Below, piece after piece: positions 8,734-16,670 of a DNA stretch of 64,000 bases. The DNA is from Latilactobacillus curvatus JCM 1096 = DSM 20019 (lineage in GTDB: Bacteria; Bacillota; Bacilli; Lactobacillales; Lactobacillaceae), in assembly GCF_004101845.1 (NCBI RefSeq), contig NZ_CP026116.1:1674001-1738000 (forward strand). The letters are read 5' to 3'. The first letter of the stretch is position 1; every line of letters starts with the position of its first letter. The notes under the pieces are model-generated. The model had not been told where the DNA came from and did not search any database. It saw nothing but the letters and a program-made list of their open reading frames with translations. The position numbers and the translations under genes are program-made.

Positions 8734-9174
8734 ATGAGTAAGATTATTATCAGTGGACATGGACAATATTCAATTGGCTTGTTGAATGCATTTCATATGA
8801 TATTTGGTGAAACAACGGATATTGTGGCGGTGCCTTTTCTAAAAGGGGAAGGAATTCCGCAGCTACAAGCAAAAATCGCAACGGCAGTTGACGATTTCAA
8901 AACAGAAGAACCGATTTTAATTATGGTTGATATTTTTGGTGGGACACCGTATAACGCGGCTACCCAGTGGATTTATGATAAGCCAGAGATGGATGTTATC
9001 TCTGGAACCAATTTACCGTTATTGTTGGAAGCGGCGACGCACCTTAACGAGAACGATATTCAACAGCTAGTCAGTGATCTTTTGACTGCAGTACCAGAAA
9101 CGGTGGTTGCTTTCTCAGAAAAGATGCAAGCAATCAAAACACAAAATGATGAAGAAGAGGATGATTTACTATGA
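8734..9174 (+). CDS. levD: PTS mannose/fructose-class EIIA component
   Basis: This 146-residue cytoplasmic EIIA of the mannose class accepts phosphate from HPr. The phosphorylated His lies in IISGHGQYS near residue 9. The fold-typical IMVDIFGGTPYNAA segment follows near residue 70. The frame extends upstream to a TTG, but ATG 8734 is the true start, with GGAGGTG 5 nt before it, and the longer form would begin inside the -12 promoter element. It is the first gene of a four-gene EIIA-EIIB-EIIC-EIID operon. An acidic C-terminal tail (NDEEEDD) precedes an ATGA overlap with the EIIB gene. Confidence 0.93.
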   Translation: MSKIIISGHGQYSIGLLNAFHMIFGETTDIVAVPFLKGEGIPQLQAKIATAVDDFKTEEPILIMVDIFGGTPYNAATQWIYDKPEMDVISGTNLPLLLEAATHLNENDIQQLVSDLLTAVPETVVAFSEKMQAIKTQNDEEEDDLL

Positions 9175-9659
9175 AAATTCAATTAGCTAGAATCGATGAT
9201 CGGTTTATTCACGGACAAGTCTTAACGAAATGGGTCAAACAAACACCAATTGACCGGATTATTATTGTTTCTGATGGTGTTGCTGAAGATGAAATGCGCA
9301 AAACATTGGTATTATCCGTTGCACCTGCAGGCATTAAAGCTAGTGCGGTTGGGGTAGATAAAATGGTGCGGGCTTACAATTCACCTCGGTATGTGGATGC
9401 CCGTGTGATGTTGTTATTCGAAAATCCACAAGATGTTTTACGCTTAGTTGAAGAGGGTGTCCCATTAGAAACAATTAATGTTGGTGGGATGCGCTTTGAA
9501 AATGGGCGGACACAAATTACGCAGGCAGTTAGTGTTGATTCAGAAAACGTGGCAGCTTTTAGAGCGTTAGCTGAAAAAGGGATTGAATTAGATTTACGTC
9601 AATTACCAAGTGATCGTAGTACTAACTTTATTAAAGAATTAGACAGTAAAAACATTTAA
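9171..9659 (+). CDS. levE: PTS mannose/fructose-class EIIB component
   Basis: This 162-residue EIIB takes phosphate from EIIA and passes it to the incoming sugar. The phosphorylated His is in the IDDRFIHGQVLTKW motif near residue 15. Conserved elements VLSVAPAGIKAS and TINVGGMRF are present. It overlaps the EIIA gene by 4 bp (ATGA), so translation is coupled. Separate EIIA and EIIB proteins are the LevDE arrangement, in contrast to fused EIIAB of ManX/ManL. That supports a LevR-controlled fructose, levan-oligosaccharide or related system rather than the main glucose/mannose PTS. The exact substrate is not visible in the sequence. Confidence 0.93.
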   Translation: MKIQLARIDDRFIHGQVLTKWVKQTPIDRIIIVSDGVAEDEMRKTLVLSVAPAGIKASAVGVDKMVRAYNSPRYVDARVMLLFENPQDVLRLVEEGVPLETINVGGMRFENGRTQITQAVSVDSENVAAFRALAEKGIELDLRQLPSDRSTNFIKELDSKNI

Positions 9660-9678
9660 AAATCGGGGAGGTAACATA

Positions 9679-10491
9679 ATGAGTGCTATTCAGATTATCT
9701 TATTGATGGTTGTTGCCGCTATTACGGGGATTGGGAGTGTGCTTGATGAAGCGCAAACGCACCGTCCTTTAGTGGCATGTACGTTAGTTGGTCTTATTTT
9801 AGGGGATTTACAAACAGGTATTATTCTTGGCGGGACGTTAGAAATGATGGCCTTGGGATGGATGAACGTTGGTCTGGCAATGGCACCAGATACTGCGATT
9901 GCATCAGTAATTTCAACCATCTTAGTGATTACAGCGCATCAAGGACTTGGTGAAGGAATTGCGATTGCAGTGCCTTTAGCAGCTGCTGGTCAAGCTTTAA
10001 CCATTTTTGTTCGGACAATTACGGTCTTCTTTGTTCATAAAGCAGATGATTACGCGAAGAACGGAAACTTCAAGGGGATAGAGCGAATGCATATTCTAGC
10101 CTTAGTTTTCCAAGCACTCCGTGTAATGATTCCAACATTGATTATTTGCCTAATTAGTGCAAGTGCTGTGAGCCACTTCTTAAATGGTATTCCAGAAGTA
10201 ATTACTGGCGGATTGCAAATCGGTGGTGGCATTATCGTTGTTGTTGGATATGCCATGGTCATTAATATGATGGATGTGCCATATCTTAAACCATTCTTCT
10301 ACATGGGCTTCTTATTCGCAGCCTTCACAAACTTTAATTTGGTTGGTTTCGGAGGATTAGGGCTATGTTTAGCACTATTATTCATCCAATTGAAATATCG
10401 TTCAGAAGGGGCAACACCACAACCTCAAGTAGCAGCTGAAAGTAACAATGATGGGATTGACGACGATCTCGATGATGATCTTGATGATTAG
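9679..10491 (+). CDS. levF: PTS mannose/fructose-class EIIC component
   Basis: This 270-residue membrane protein forms the sugar channel together with EIID. It is highly hydrophobic with about seven to eight segments. The family-typical GIGSVLDEAQTHRPLV and GTLEMMALGWMNVGLAMAPD regions lie in the first 80 residues. The C-terminus ends in an Asp-rich tail (DDDLDDDLDD), seen in several lactobacillar ManY-type proteins. It begins 19 bp after levE with GGGGAGG before the start and precedes the EIID gene by 12 bp. Confidence 0.93.
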   Translation: MSAIQIILLMVVAAITGIGSVLDEAQTHRPLVACTLVGLILGDLQTGIILGGTLEMMALGWMNVGLAMAPDTAIASVISTILVITAHQGLGEGIAIAVPLAAAGQALTIFVRTITVFFVHKADDYAKNGNFKGIERMHILALVFQALRVMIPTLIICLISASAVSHFLNGIPEVITGGLQIGGGIIVVVGYAMVINMMDVPYLKPFFYMGFLFAAFTNFNLVGFGGLGLCLALLFIQLKYRSEGATPQPQVAAESNNDGIDDDLDDDLDD

Positions 10492-10503
10492 GAGGATGCA
10501 ATA

Positions 10504-11328
10504 ATGACAGAAAAGAAACTGACAAAAAAAGATTTAAATCAAATGTTCTGGCGGTCAAATTTACTGTTAGGATCGTTTAACTTTGAACGTGTTCAAAATA
10601 TGGGGTTTGCATTTGTAATGATTCCAGCAATTAAACGTCTTTATCCAGAAGGTGAAGAACGTAACGAGGCATTGCAACGTCATTTGGAATGGTTTAACAC
10701 TCATCCATGGCTAACTGGTCCGATCTTCGGGGTTGTGAGTGCAATGGAAGAAGAAAAAGCCAACACACACGAATTACCAGGGAATTCGATTGCGGCGATG
10801 AAGATTGGTTTGATGGGCCCATTGGCTGGGGTTGGGGATCCGATTTTCTGGGGAACAGCACGACCAGTTTTGGCTGCACTTGGGGCTAGTTTAGCGACAG
10901 CCGGGAGTATTGCGGGCCCATTATTGTTCTTTATCGGTATTAACATCTTGCGGTTAGCAACTAAGTATTTTGGGTTGATGCAAGGCTACAGTCGTGGGAA
11001 CGAATTAATTCAGAGTATGGCCAGTGGTGCCATTAAGAAATTAACGGAAGGTGCTTCGATTGTTGGGTTATTCGTTATGGGGGCTCTCGTTAATAAATGG
11101 ACGACGATTAATATTCCGATTGTTGCAACGCGGATTAAAGGCGCTGGCGGTAAGGTGAAAATTCAAACGGTTCAACAAGTTTTGGATAGCATTTTACCAG
11201 GGATGCTCGCATTATTATTAACCTTATTTGTCTCATGGTTATTGAAGAAAAAAGTGAACCCTTTATTGATTATCCTTGTGATCTTTGTCATCGGGATAGC
11301 AGGAAAAGCATTTGGATTCTTAAGCTAG
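10504..11328 (+). CDS. levG: PTS mannose/fructose-class EIID component
   Basis: This 274-residue membrane EIID completes the transporter. Typical features are the N-terminal LTKKDLNQMFWRSNLLLGSFNFERVQ-type region, the central GLMGPLAGVGDPIFWGT motif near residues 101-117 and hydrophobic C-terminal segments. The start ATG 10504 follows GGAGG closely. It is the last gene of the operon. Its stop codon TAG overlaps the beginning of a degenerate copy of the structured intergenic repeat found elsewhere in this window, and a terminator follows at 11423. Confidence 0.93.
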   Translation: MTEKKLTKKDLNQMFWRSNLLLGSFNFERVQNMGFAFVMIPAIKRLYPEGEERNEALQRHLEWFNTHPWLTGPIFGVVSAMEEEKANTHELPGNSIAAMKIGLMGPLAGVGDPIFWGTARPVLAALGASLATAGSIAGPLLFFIGINILRLATKYFGLMQGYSRGNELIQSMASGAIKKLTEGASIVGLFVMGALVNKWTTINIPIVATRIKGAGGKVKIQTVQQVLDSILPGMLALLLTLFVSWLLKKKVNPLLIILVIFVIGIAGKAFGFLS

Positions 11329-11375
11329 AGTGCGAATTTGAACGGGTTTGCTTTGAGAATTAACAGCAAAAAGTG
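11328..11375 (+). repeat. Structured intergenic repeat, degenerate short copy
   Basis: It begins with the family's 5' end GAGTGCG, which overlaps the levG stop. It then has a TTTGCT arm, the box TTGAGAATTA and an AGCAAA arm that pairs with the first. The inner hairpin and the constant 3' end are missing. It is weak on its own and is assigned by comparison with the copies at 48892-49670. Confidence 0.45.
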
Positions 11376-11422
11376 GATTATGATGCGCTTAGTTATGATT
11401 CGTTTTAGATGACAATATTAGA

Positions 11423-11466
11423 AAATGAATTTGTGATAATAATTTTTTCGCAAATTCATTTTTTTG
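11423..11466 (+). terminator. Rho-independent terminator of the lev PTS operon
   Basis: AAATGAATTTG and CAAATTCATTT arms (11 bp) flank a loop and are followed by a T run. Confidence 0.85.
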
Positions 11467-11504
11467 ATTTTTTTTAATGAACGACTAAAATTACATCTTG
11501 TAAG

Positions 11505-11526
11505 TTAGTGAGTGATTACTCACTAA
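11505..11526 (+). promoter_or_regulatory. Palindromic TetR-type operator upstream of the ABC exporter operon
   Basis: Perfect 9-bp arms TTAGTGAGT and ACTCACTAA flank GATT, a 22-bp symmetric site 5 bp before the first gene's RBS region. A TetR gene is the last gene of the same operon, so autoregulation is likely. A possible promoter (TTGATT 11464, TAAAAT 11486, 16 bp apart) overlaps the end of the preceding terminator. Confidence 0.7.
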
Positions 11527-11545
11527 TCGAATGGAGGAAACTACT

Positions 11546-12270
11546 ATGTTGCAAACTATGATTCGTTTACAGCATTTGGCGAAACAATTTGGCAAGCAAC
11601 AAGTGCTAACGGATATTCATTTCGATGTTCAAAAAGGCGAGATTGTCGGGTTGATTGGACCTTCTGGTGCTGGCAAGTCAACTGTGATTAAGGCGATTTT
11701 AGGGATGATAACGGTCGATAGCGGACAAGCGACCGTCTTTGACACTCAAATGCCCAATCGTGAATTGCTAGCGAGAATTGGCTATATGGCCCAAACCGAC
11801 GCGCTTTATGAAACGTTGACGCCCGTGAAAACTTGTACTTTTATGGGCAGATGAAGGGCATCGCGAAAAATCAGCTTATTCAGGATAGCGAACATGTCGC
11901 GACTGTTGTGGATTTAATGGGCGACCTGGATAAACGGGTGGCGAATTTTTCAGGCGGGATGCAACGCCGGTTATCATTGGCGATTGCGTTGTTAGGAGCA
12001 CCAGATTTATTGATTTTGGATGAACCCACGGTCGGGATTGATCCAGCGCTCCGCCAAAAAATTTGGCGGGAACTCCATCAAATTCGGGATGCCGGCCGCA
12101 GCATTTTAATCACGACGCATGTGATGGATGAAGCGGAATTGGTCGATCAAGTGGCTTTATTGATGGCGGGCAAAGTGATGGCGTTTAATCCACCAGAAGT
12201 TCTAAAGGCGCAATATCAAGTACCGACGATTGAAGCTGTCTTTTTAAAGGCCGAGGGGGTGCAAGCATGA
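11546..12270 (+). pseudogene. ABC transporter ATP-binding protein, frameshifted
   Basis: This is a drug/ABC-2-type exporter ATPase of about 241 residues split over two frames. The first part has Walker A GPSGAGKST. The second has the signature FSGGMQRRLS, Walker B LLILDEPTVGID and the H-loop ITTHVMDEAE. At 11826-11832 the sequence reads GTG AAA ACT TGT. Restoring one G (GTG GAA AAC TTG) joins the frames into ETLTPVENLYFYGQMKG, the expected Q-loop region. One G is therefore missing between Walker A and the signature. ATG 11546 is preferred because GGAGG ends 8 nt before it. It overlaps the permease gene by 4 bp. Confidence 0.85.
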
Positions 12271-13377
12271 AAACTTTTGCAATCGCTAAACGGGTTTTAA
12301 CGGAATTATCACGGGATAAGCGGACATTGGCGCTAATGTTTGTCGCACCGATTTTGATTATTCTACTATATAAGTTTAATTTTTTTAGCGAGTTCAACGA
12401 CGAACATCAAGATGGGCATTGTTGCAGTGCCGACGGAACTTAAACAACAACTTGACGACATTAAACACGTGACCGTTAAACGCTATGCAACCGAATCGGC
12501 CGCTAAAAAAGCGTTGAAGGCCAATTGAATTGATTCTATTGTTCAACGCAAAGCGAATCAATATGACTTAACTTATGCAAACGTCGATGCGGCTCAAACG
12601 ACAGCAGCCAAAATAGCGTTTAAGAATGCGCTAATGAATCAAACGGTTGCAGGACTACAACAGAAATTAACGCAGACGTCGATTGCTTTGGCCGTCATCA
12701 CGCATCAACAGATTAAGCAACCAACCATTAAGCAGATGAAACTAAAGAATCATTATGCTTACGGGAATGCTGATACAGGGTTCTTCAATAAAATATTACC
12801 GATTTTGATTGGCTTTTTCGTGTTCTTCTTCGTCTTTTTGATTTCGGGGATGGCACTGTTGCGCGAACGGACAAGCGGGACGCTCGATCGGTTGTTAGCG
12901 ACGCCGGTCAAACGTTATGAAATTGTCTTTGGTTATCTGTTGAGTTATGGTGTCTTGGCAATTATCCAAACACTGGTGTTTGTACTTGTGACAATTTTGA
13001 TTCTGGGTGTACAAGTGGTTGGCAATATCGGCAGCTTAGTGGTGGTCAATCTCTTATTGGCACTAGTGGCATTGTCTTTTGGTATTTTATTATCGACCTT
13101 TGCCAATTCCGAATTTCAGATGATGCAGTTTATACCAATTGTAGTGATTCCCCAAGTCTTTTTCACAGGGATTATTTCGCTCGACTCAATGGCCAACTGG
13201 GTGCAGGTCATTTCATATGTGATGCCCATTCGCTATTCTGGGTCGGCTTCCAGTGCGATTATGTTACGCGGCACGCATCTGAGCGCACTTTGGCCCGAGA
13301 TGGCAATCTTACTTGTATTCTTGGTGATTTCTACTATACTGAATATTACTGGTCTTAAGCGGTATCGGAAGGTTTAA
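12267..13377 (+). pseudogene. ABC-2 type permease, frameshift plus in-frame stop
   Basis: The gene starts at ATG 12267 (MKTFAIAKRVLTELSRDKRT) with a first membrane segment. After a T run near 12380 the useful frame shifts, giving STTNIKMGIVAVPTEL, and later a TGA at 12526-12528 interrupts it. From 12634 on it is open and holds five further membrane segments of an ABC-2 permease, including SGMALLRERTSGTLDRLLATPV. Two independent lesions, together with the broken ATPase before it, suggest that this exporter is non-functional in this strain. The intact family protein would be about 370 residues. Confidence 0.82.
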
Positions 13378-13399
13378 GAATGTGCGAAGGAGACAACTG

Positions 13400-14035
13400 A
13401 TGGAGAGTAATTTATTTAACGATTATCAAGAGTGGTTTGACCAACAAGAAATGCCAGCCGGTAAACGGAGGGTGCTCAAAGCCGGTGTCGAATTATTTGC
13501 GAAACAAGGTTATGACGGTACTTCAACTGCTCAAATTGCAACGCAGGCCGGTGTTAGTCAGGCAACGATTTTTAAATATTTTAAGACAAAACAGGATCTG
13601 TTATTAGCGATTGTCAAACCGATGATTCATAACCTTTTGCCGGTAGTGCGCGACGAGTTTTTAGCGCATTTGGAACAACCAACGGACTTACCAACTTTGG
13701 TGCATTATATTGTGGCAGATCGGTATCATTTTTTAAAAACAAACGCCGCGTTATTAGAAATCTTGTTAATCCAATTATTGGTGGATGATCAGGTACGGCA
13801 ACTCTTCTTGGAAGTGATTATTGCTTCGCGCCCCGCTTTTGAAAACAGTGTTTTAAAAACGGCTTTTGAAAAACAATTGGTGCGTGCGGAGATTACGATT
13901 AGTGACTTCATTAGGACGATTGTAGGCCAACTATTAGCTTACTTCTTCCAGAACAAGTTGATGCCCGCTGATCAAATTGATGAAGCAACCGATTTAGCTA
14001 GAATTGAAGGCATCATTATTAATGGATTACAATAG
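13400..14035 (+). CDS. TetR-family transcriptional regulator
   Basis: This 211-residue repressor has an N-terminal TetR helix-turn-helix (GVELFAKQGYDGTSTAQIATQ, then AGVSQATIFKYFKTKQDLL). The C-terminal ligand domain is divergent. ATG 13400 has AAGGAGAC 7 nt upstream, whereas the longer GTG-initiated frame lacks this. It follows a broken ABC exporter in one operon and is the likely ligand of the 22-bp palindrome at 11505. The regulator appears intact although its exporter is not. It would act as an effector-responsive repressor of the operon, with an unknown inducer. Confidence 0.88.
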   Translation: MESNLFNDYQEWFDQQEMPAGKRRVLKAGVELFAKQGYDGTSTAQIATQAGVSQATIFKYFKTKQDLLLAIVKPMIHNLLPVVRDEFLAHLEQPTDLPTLVHYIVADRYHFLKTNAALLEILLIQLLVDDQVRQLFLEVIIASRPAFENSVLKTAFEKQLVRAEITISDFIRTIVGQLLAYFFQNKLMPADQIDEATDLARIEGIIINGLQ

Positions 14036-14038
14036 TCT

Positions 14039-14075
14039 ATAAAAGCCGTCACGGTTAACGTGGCGGCTTTTATTT
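14039..14075. terminator. Bidirectional terminator between TetR and LysR genes
   Basis: AAAAGCCG(T)CAC pairs with GTG(G)CGGCTTTT, with a T run on one strand and an A run on the other. It serves the converging TetR and LysR genes. Confidence 0.8.
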
Positions 14076-14942
14076 GTTTGTATTAATAAGTGTATCGCGG
14101 AAGACCTGACTGGCACTTGAAAAGACTTGGCCCTTTTTCCAGATGATGTTCGTATTGACGGTGAGTGGCGGATTTAATGGAATGAATTTTAAGCTATTTT
14201 CCTTCGTATTGATAATGCCGTCGATGCACAATGCTGCGTTGTTACTTGTTTTTACGAGAAGCGACGCGTTGTATAAAAGCGTATAAGTGCCGACAACTTC
14301 GAGTTGGTCGAGGTTGACGCCAAACCAATTACTAATTTGTTGGTGAACGAGGGATTGACCCGAAATAAGTAAGGGATATTGGGCTAAGGTCGTTGCATCC
14401 ACGGTCGATTGACTTGCTAAGGGATGATCATCGGCAACGAGCACGCCCCAGTGATCGGACATGGGTAAGCGGACGTATTCGTAGCGTTGCTTTTCAACGG
14501 GATCAATGACGAGTCCAAAATCAAGCAAGCCTTGATCAATGCGTTCTTTGACTTCATCGGCTGAACCACTGAAGAGTTGTACGGTGATGTCAGGGTAACG
14601 TTGGCGGAGATCATTGATGATGACCGCGATTAGTTGAAAAGCTTGTGTTTCGCCTGAACCGATACTGATTGACCCGCTGACGACAGTCTTGTGGGTTAAG
14701 TTGGTGGTTGTGGTTTCTACTAATGATAGAATTTCGCGGCCCCTTTTTTGGAGATAAATCCCGTCGGTGGTCAACGTAATTTCACGGTTACCACGGGTAA
14801 AAAGTTGGACGCCCAATTCACTTTCTAAGTCCTTCAATTGTTTAGAGAGCGTCGGTTGTGATAAATGGAGGACTTCAGCGGCTTTGCTGATCGTCTTTTC
14901 TTGTGCAACGGTTAAAAAATAATTCAAAACGCGAATGTCCAT
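14070..14942 (-). CDS. LysR-family transcriptional regulator
   Basis: This 290-residue LysR-type regulator has an N-terminal winged helix-turn-helix (MDIRVLNYFLTVAQEKTISK, then AAEVLHLSQPTLSKQLKDLE). A substrate-binding domain of the periplasmic type follows. The frame is open further upstream, but the ATG at 14942 has AGGAG 7 nt before it and gives the canonical LysR N-terminus. It is divergent from an acetyltransferase-SDR pair, with 115 bp between start codons, and is the likely regulator of that pair. The inducer is not deducible. Confidence 0.9.
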   Translation of the reverse strand: MDIRVLNYFLTVAQEKTISKAAEVLHLSQPTLSKQLKDLESELGVQLFTRGNREITLTTDGIYLQKRGREILSLVETTTTNLTHKTVVSGSISIGSGETQAFQLIAVIINDLRQRYPDITVQLFSGSADEVKERIDQGLLDFGLVIDPVEKQRYEYVRLPMSDHWGVLVADDHPLASQSTVDATTLAQYPLLISGQSLVHQQISNWFGVNLDQLEVVGTYTLLYNASLLVKTSNNAALCIDGIINTKENSLKFIPLNPPLTVNTNIIWKKGQVFSSASQVFRDTLINTNK

Positions 14943-14967
14943 GGCGATTCTCCTATCGTTAAAAGTT

Positions 14968-14992
14968 ATACTTGGATATTCAATATAAGTAT
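14968..14992. promoter_or_regulatory. Candidate LysR binding site in the divergent intergenic region
   Basis: ATACTT-N13-AAGTAT is an inverted repeat about 25 bp upstream of the LysR start. A likely -10 (TATACT 15016-15021) of the divergent acetyltransferase gene lies 17 bp after a weak TAGTCA element. The location suits a LysR recognition site, though the T-N11-A core spacing is not exact. Confidence 0.45.
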
Positions 14993-15057
14993 TAGTCATC
15001 GCTAGTGTAGCGAAGTATACTGAAAATATCAAGCACGGTAAAAGGAGGTGCGAAGCA

Positions 15058-15633
15058 ATGGATTATTCACTACAATCAAGAATCACGGGGCGACCGATCT
15101 ATCATGATTCAGAGTTGTTGCAAGAAATTCACTTGGTCAAAGGGAATAACGAGCGGTTGGTGATGGAAATGAACACCGGCTATCACGATGCAGCTGAGGT
15201 TCGATCGTATTTAAAAAGTATTACGGATCAAGAAATCGATGAAACGGTAGCTGTGTCATTACCGTTTTATACGGACTACGGTAAGCACATCACGCTTGGG
15301 AAACATATTTTTATTAATAATAATGTCTTATTCGTCGATCTAGGTGGGATTACGATTGATGATCACGTGTTGATTGGGCCGCGTGCCTCCTTGATAACAG
15401 TCAATCATTTGGAAAATCCAGCTGATCGGCGTGGTTTATTCGTTAAACCAGTGCATATCAAACAGAACGCATGGATTGGTGCCGGGGCAACAATTCTACC
15501 GGGGGTAACGGTCGGCGAAAATGCGATTGTCGCTGCCAACGCCACGATCACCAAAGATGTGCCAGACAATATGATTGTCGCCGGGACACCGGCAAAAGTC
15601 ATGCGTCAAATCAAATTAGAAAAGGAGTTTTAA
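15058..15633 (+). CDS. Sugar O-acetyltransferase of the left-handed beta-helix (maltose/galactoside acetyltransferase) type
   Basis: This 191-residue enzyme has hexapeptide repeats in the second half (ITLGKHIFINNNVLFVDLGG, then ITIDDHVLIGPRASL). The pattern is that of maltose, galactoside and nodulation acetyltransferases. The catalytic His lies in the TVNHLENPADRRG segment near residue 120. It would transfer acetyl from acetyl-CoA to a sugar hydroxyl, often viewed as detoxification of non-metabolised sugars. The RBS GGAGGTG precedes ATG 15058. It runs directly into an SDR gene (1 bp between stop and start), and the divergent LysR gene probably controls both. Confidence 0.88.
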   Translation: MDYSLQSRITGRPIYHDSELLQEIHLVKGNNERLVMEMNTGYHDAAEVRSYLKSITDQEIDETVAVSLPFYTDYGKHITLGKHIFINNNVLFVDLGGITIDDHVLIGPRASLITVNHLENPADRRGLFVKPVHIKQNAWIGAGATILPGVTVGENAIVAANATITKDVPDNMIVAGTPAKVMRQIKLEKEF

Positions 15634-15634
15634 C

Positions 15635-16381
15635 ATGTCAATTCAAAATAAAGTCGTGATCATTACAGGTGCCTCATCAGGTATCGGGGCAGCAACTGCC
15701 AAATTATTAGCAAGCAAAGGGGCTAAGGTTGTTTTAGCAGCTCGTCGTGAAGATCGTTTACAAGCTTTAGCATCAGAAATCGGTGCAAATGCGATTTATC
15801 AAGCAACGGATGTGACTAATCGGGCTCAAATGGCGAGCTTAGTCCAATTGGCGCTTGATCATTTCGGTTGCGTAGATGTTTTATACAACAATGCCGGCGT
15901 GATGCCACAAGGAAACCTGAGCGAACGCGATTATGATCAATGGCAAAAGATGCTCGACATCAACATCATGGGCGTTTTAAACGGGATCGGGGCGGTCTTA
16001 CCAACGATGCAAGCCCAACAAGATGGTTTGATTATTTCAACTGATTCGGTTGCCGGGCACGTGGTTTATCCAGCTTCTGCCGTTTATAACGGGACTAAAT
16101 ATGCAGTACGCGCTATTATGGAAGGCTTGCGCCAAGAAGAAAAAGATAACGGCATTCGTTCAACGATTGTTTCACCAGGGGCTGTTAAAACAGAATTGGT
16201 GAATACGATTGGCAACCCTGCTGTTTTCGAAGGGGTTAAGCAATTAATGGATGCACCAGAAGAATCAGCGTTGGCCCTCAATCCAGAAGACATTGCCAAC
16301 GCAGTCTTATATGCGATTGACCAACCAGAACATGTAGTGGTCAGTGAAGTCTTAATTCGCCCAGCTAAACAACAAGTTTAA
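15635..16381 (+). CDS. Short-chain dehydrogenase/reductase
   Basis: This 248-residue classical SDR has the cofactor motif TGASSGIGAATA near residues 12-23, the NNAG motif near 87 and the catalytic Ser...YNGTK set near 140-155. It is an NAD(P)(H)-dependent oxidoreductase with unknown substrate. It follows the acetyltransferase after a single base and has its own GGAG, so the two form one unit. No membrane segment is present. A decayed copy of the structured repeat begins immediately after the stop. Confidence 0.9.
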   Translation: MSIQNKVVIITGASSGIGAATAKLLASKGAKVVLAARREDRLQALASEIGANAIYQATDVTNRAQMASLVQLALDHFGCVDVLYNNAGVMPQGNLSERDYDQWQKMLDINIMGVLNGIGAVLPTMQAQQDGLIISTDSVAGHVVYPASAVYNGTKYAVRAIMEGLRQEEKDNGIRSTIVSPGAVKTELVNTIGNPAVFEGVKQLMDAPEESALALNPEDIANAVLYAIDQPEHVVVSEVLIRPAKQQV

Positions 16382-16383
16382 AA

Positions 16384-16495
16384 AAGTGGTCGACTAAGCG
16401 ATTAGCCTAAGCAGGCGAATAACTGATGCAGTTAGTTGTTTGACTGATGTAGCTAAACACAAGGCATTGCTTAGGCGAGCCCGTTTCAAAGTGGT
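16384..16495 (+). repeat. Structured intergenic repeat, divergent copy after the SDR gene
   Basis: The box GATTAGCCTAA is followed by a tip hairpin AACTG-ATG-CAGTT, then TGTAGCTAAACACA. The stem TTAGC/GCTAA is kept. An outer arm TAAGC pairs with GCTTA. The constant ends are degenerate (AGTGGTCG, and CCCGTTTCAAA). Its tip hairpin has a different sequence from other copies but is still paired. Confidence 0.6.
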
Positions 16496-16519
16496 ATTTA
16501 GCTACTGAGAATTAATAAA

Positions 16520-16560
16520 AAATCACCTTAATCTGTTTTTTAAGATTAAGGTGATTTTTT
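16520..16560 (+). terminator. Strong Rho-independent terminator after the SDR unit
   Basis: AATCACCTTAATCT pairs perfectly (14 bp) with AGATTAAGGTGATT around an 8-nt loop, and a T run follows. Confidence 0.92.
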
Positions 16561-16670
16561 TAATTAAGTGCAACCAGGCTGATAATCAAAATATGAAATG
16601 GATGACAACAGCTTTTTTAGGCTAAAAGTCGTATAATGACAGTATTCTAAATGAAATTGGAGATCATAAT

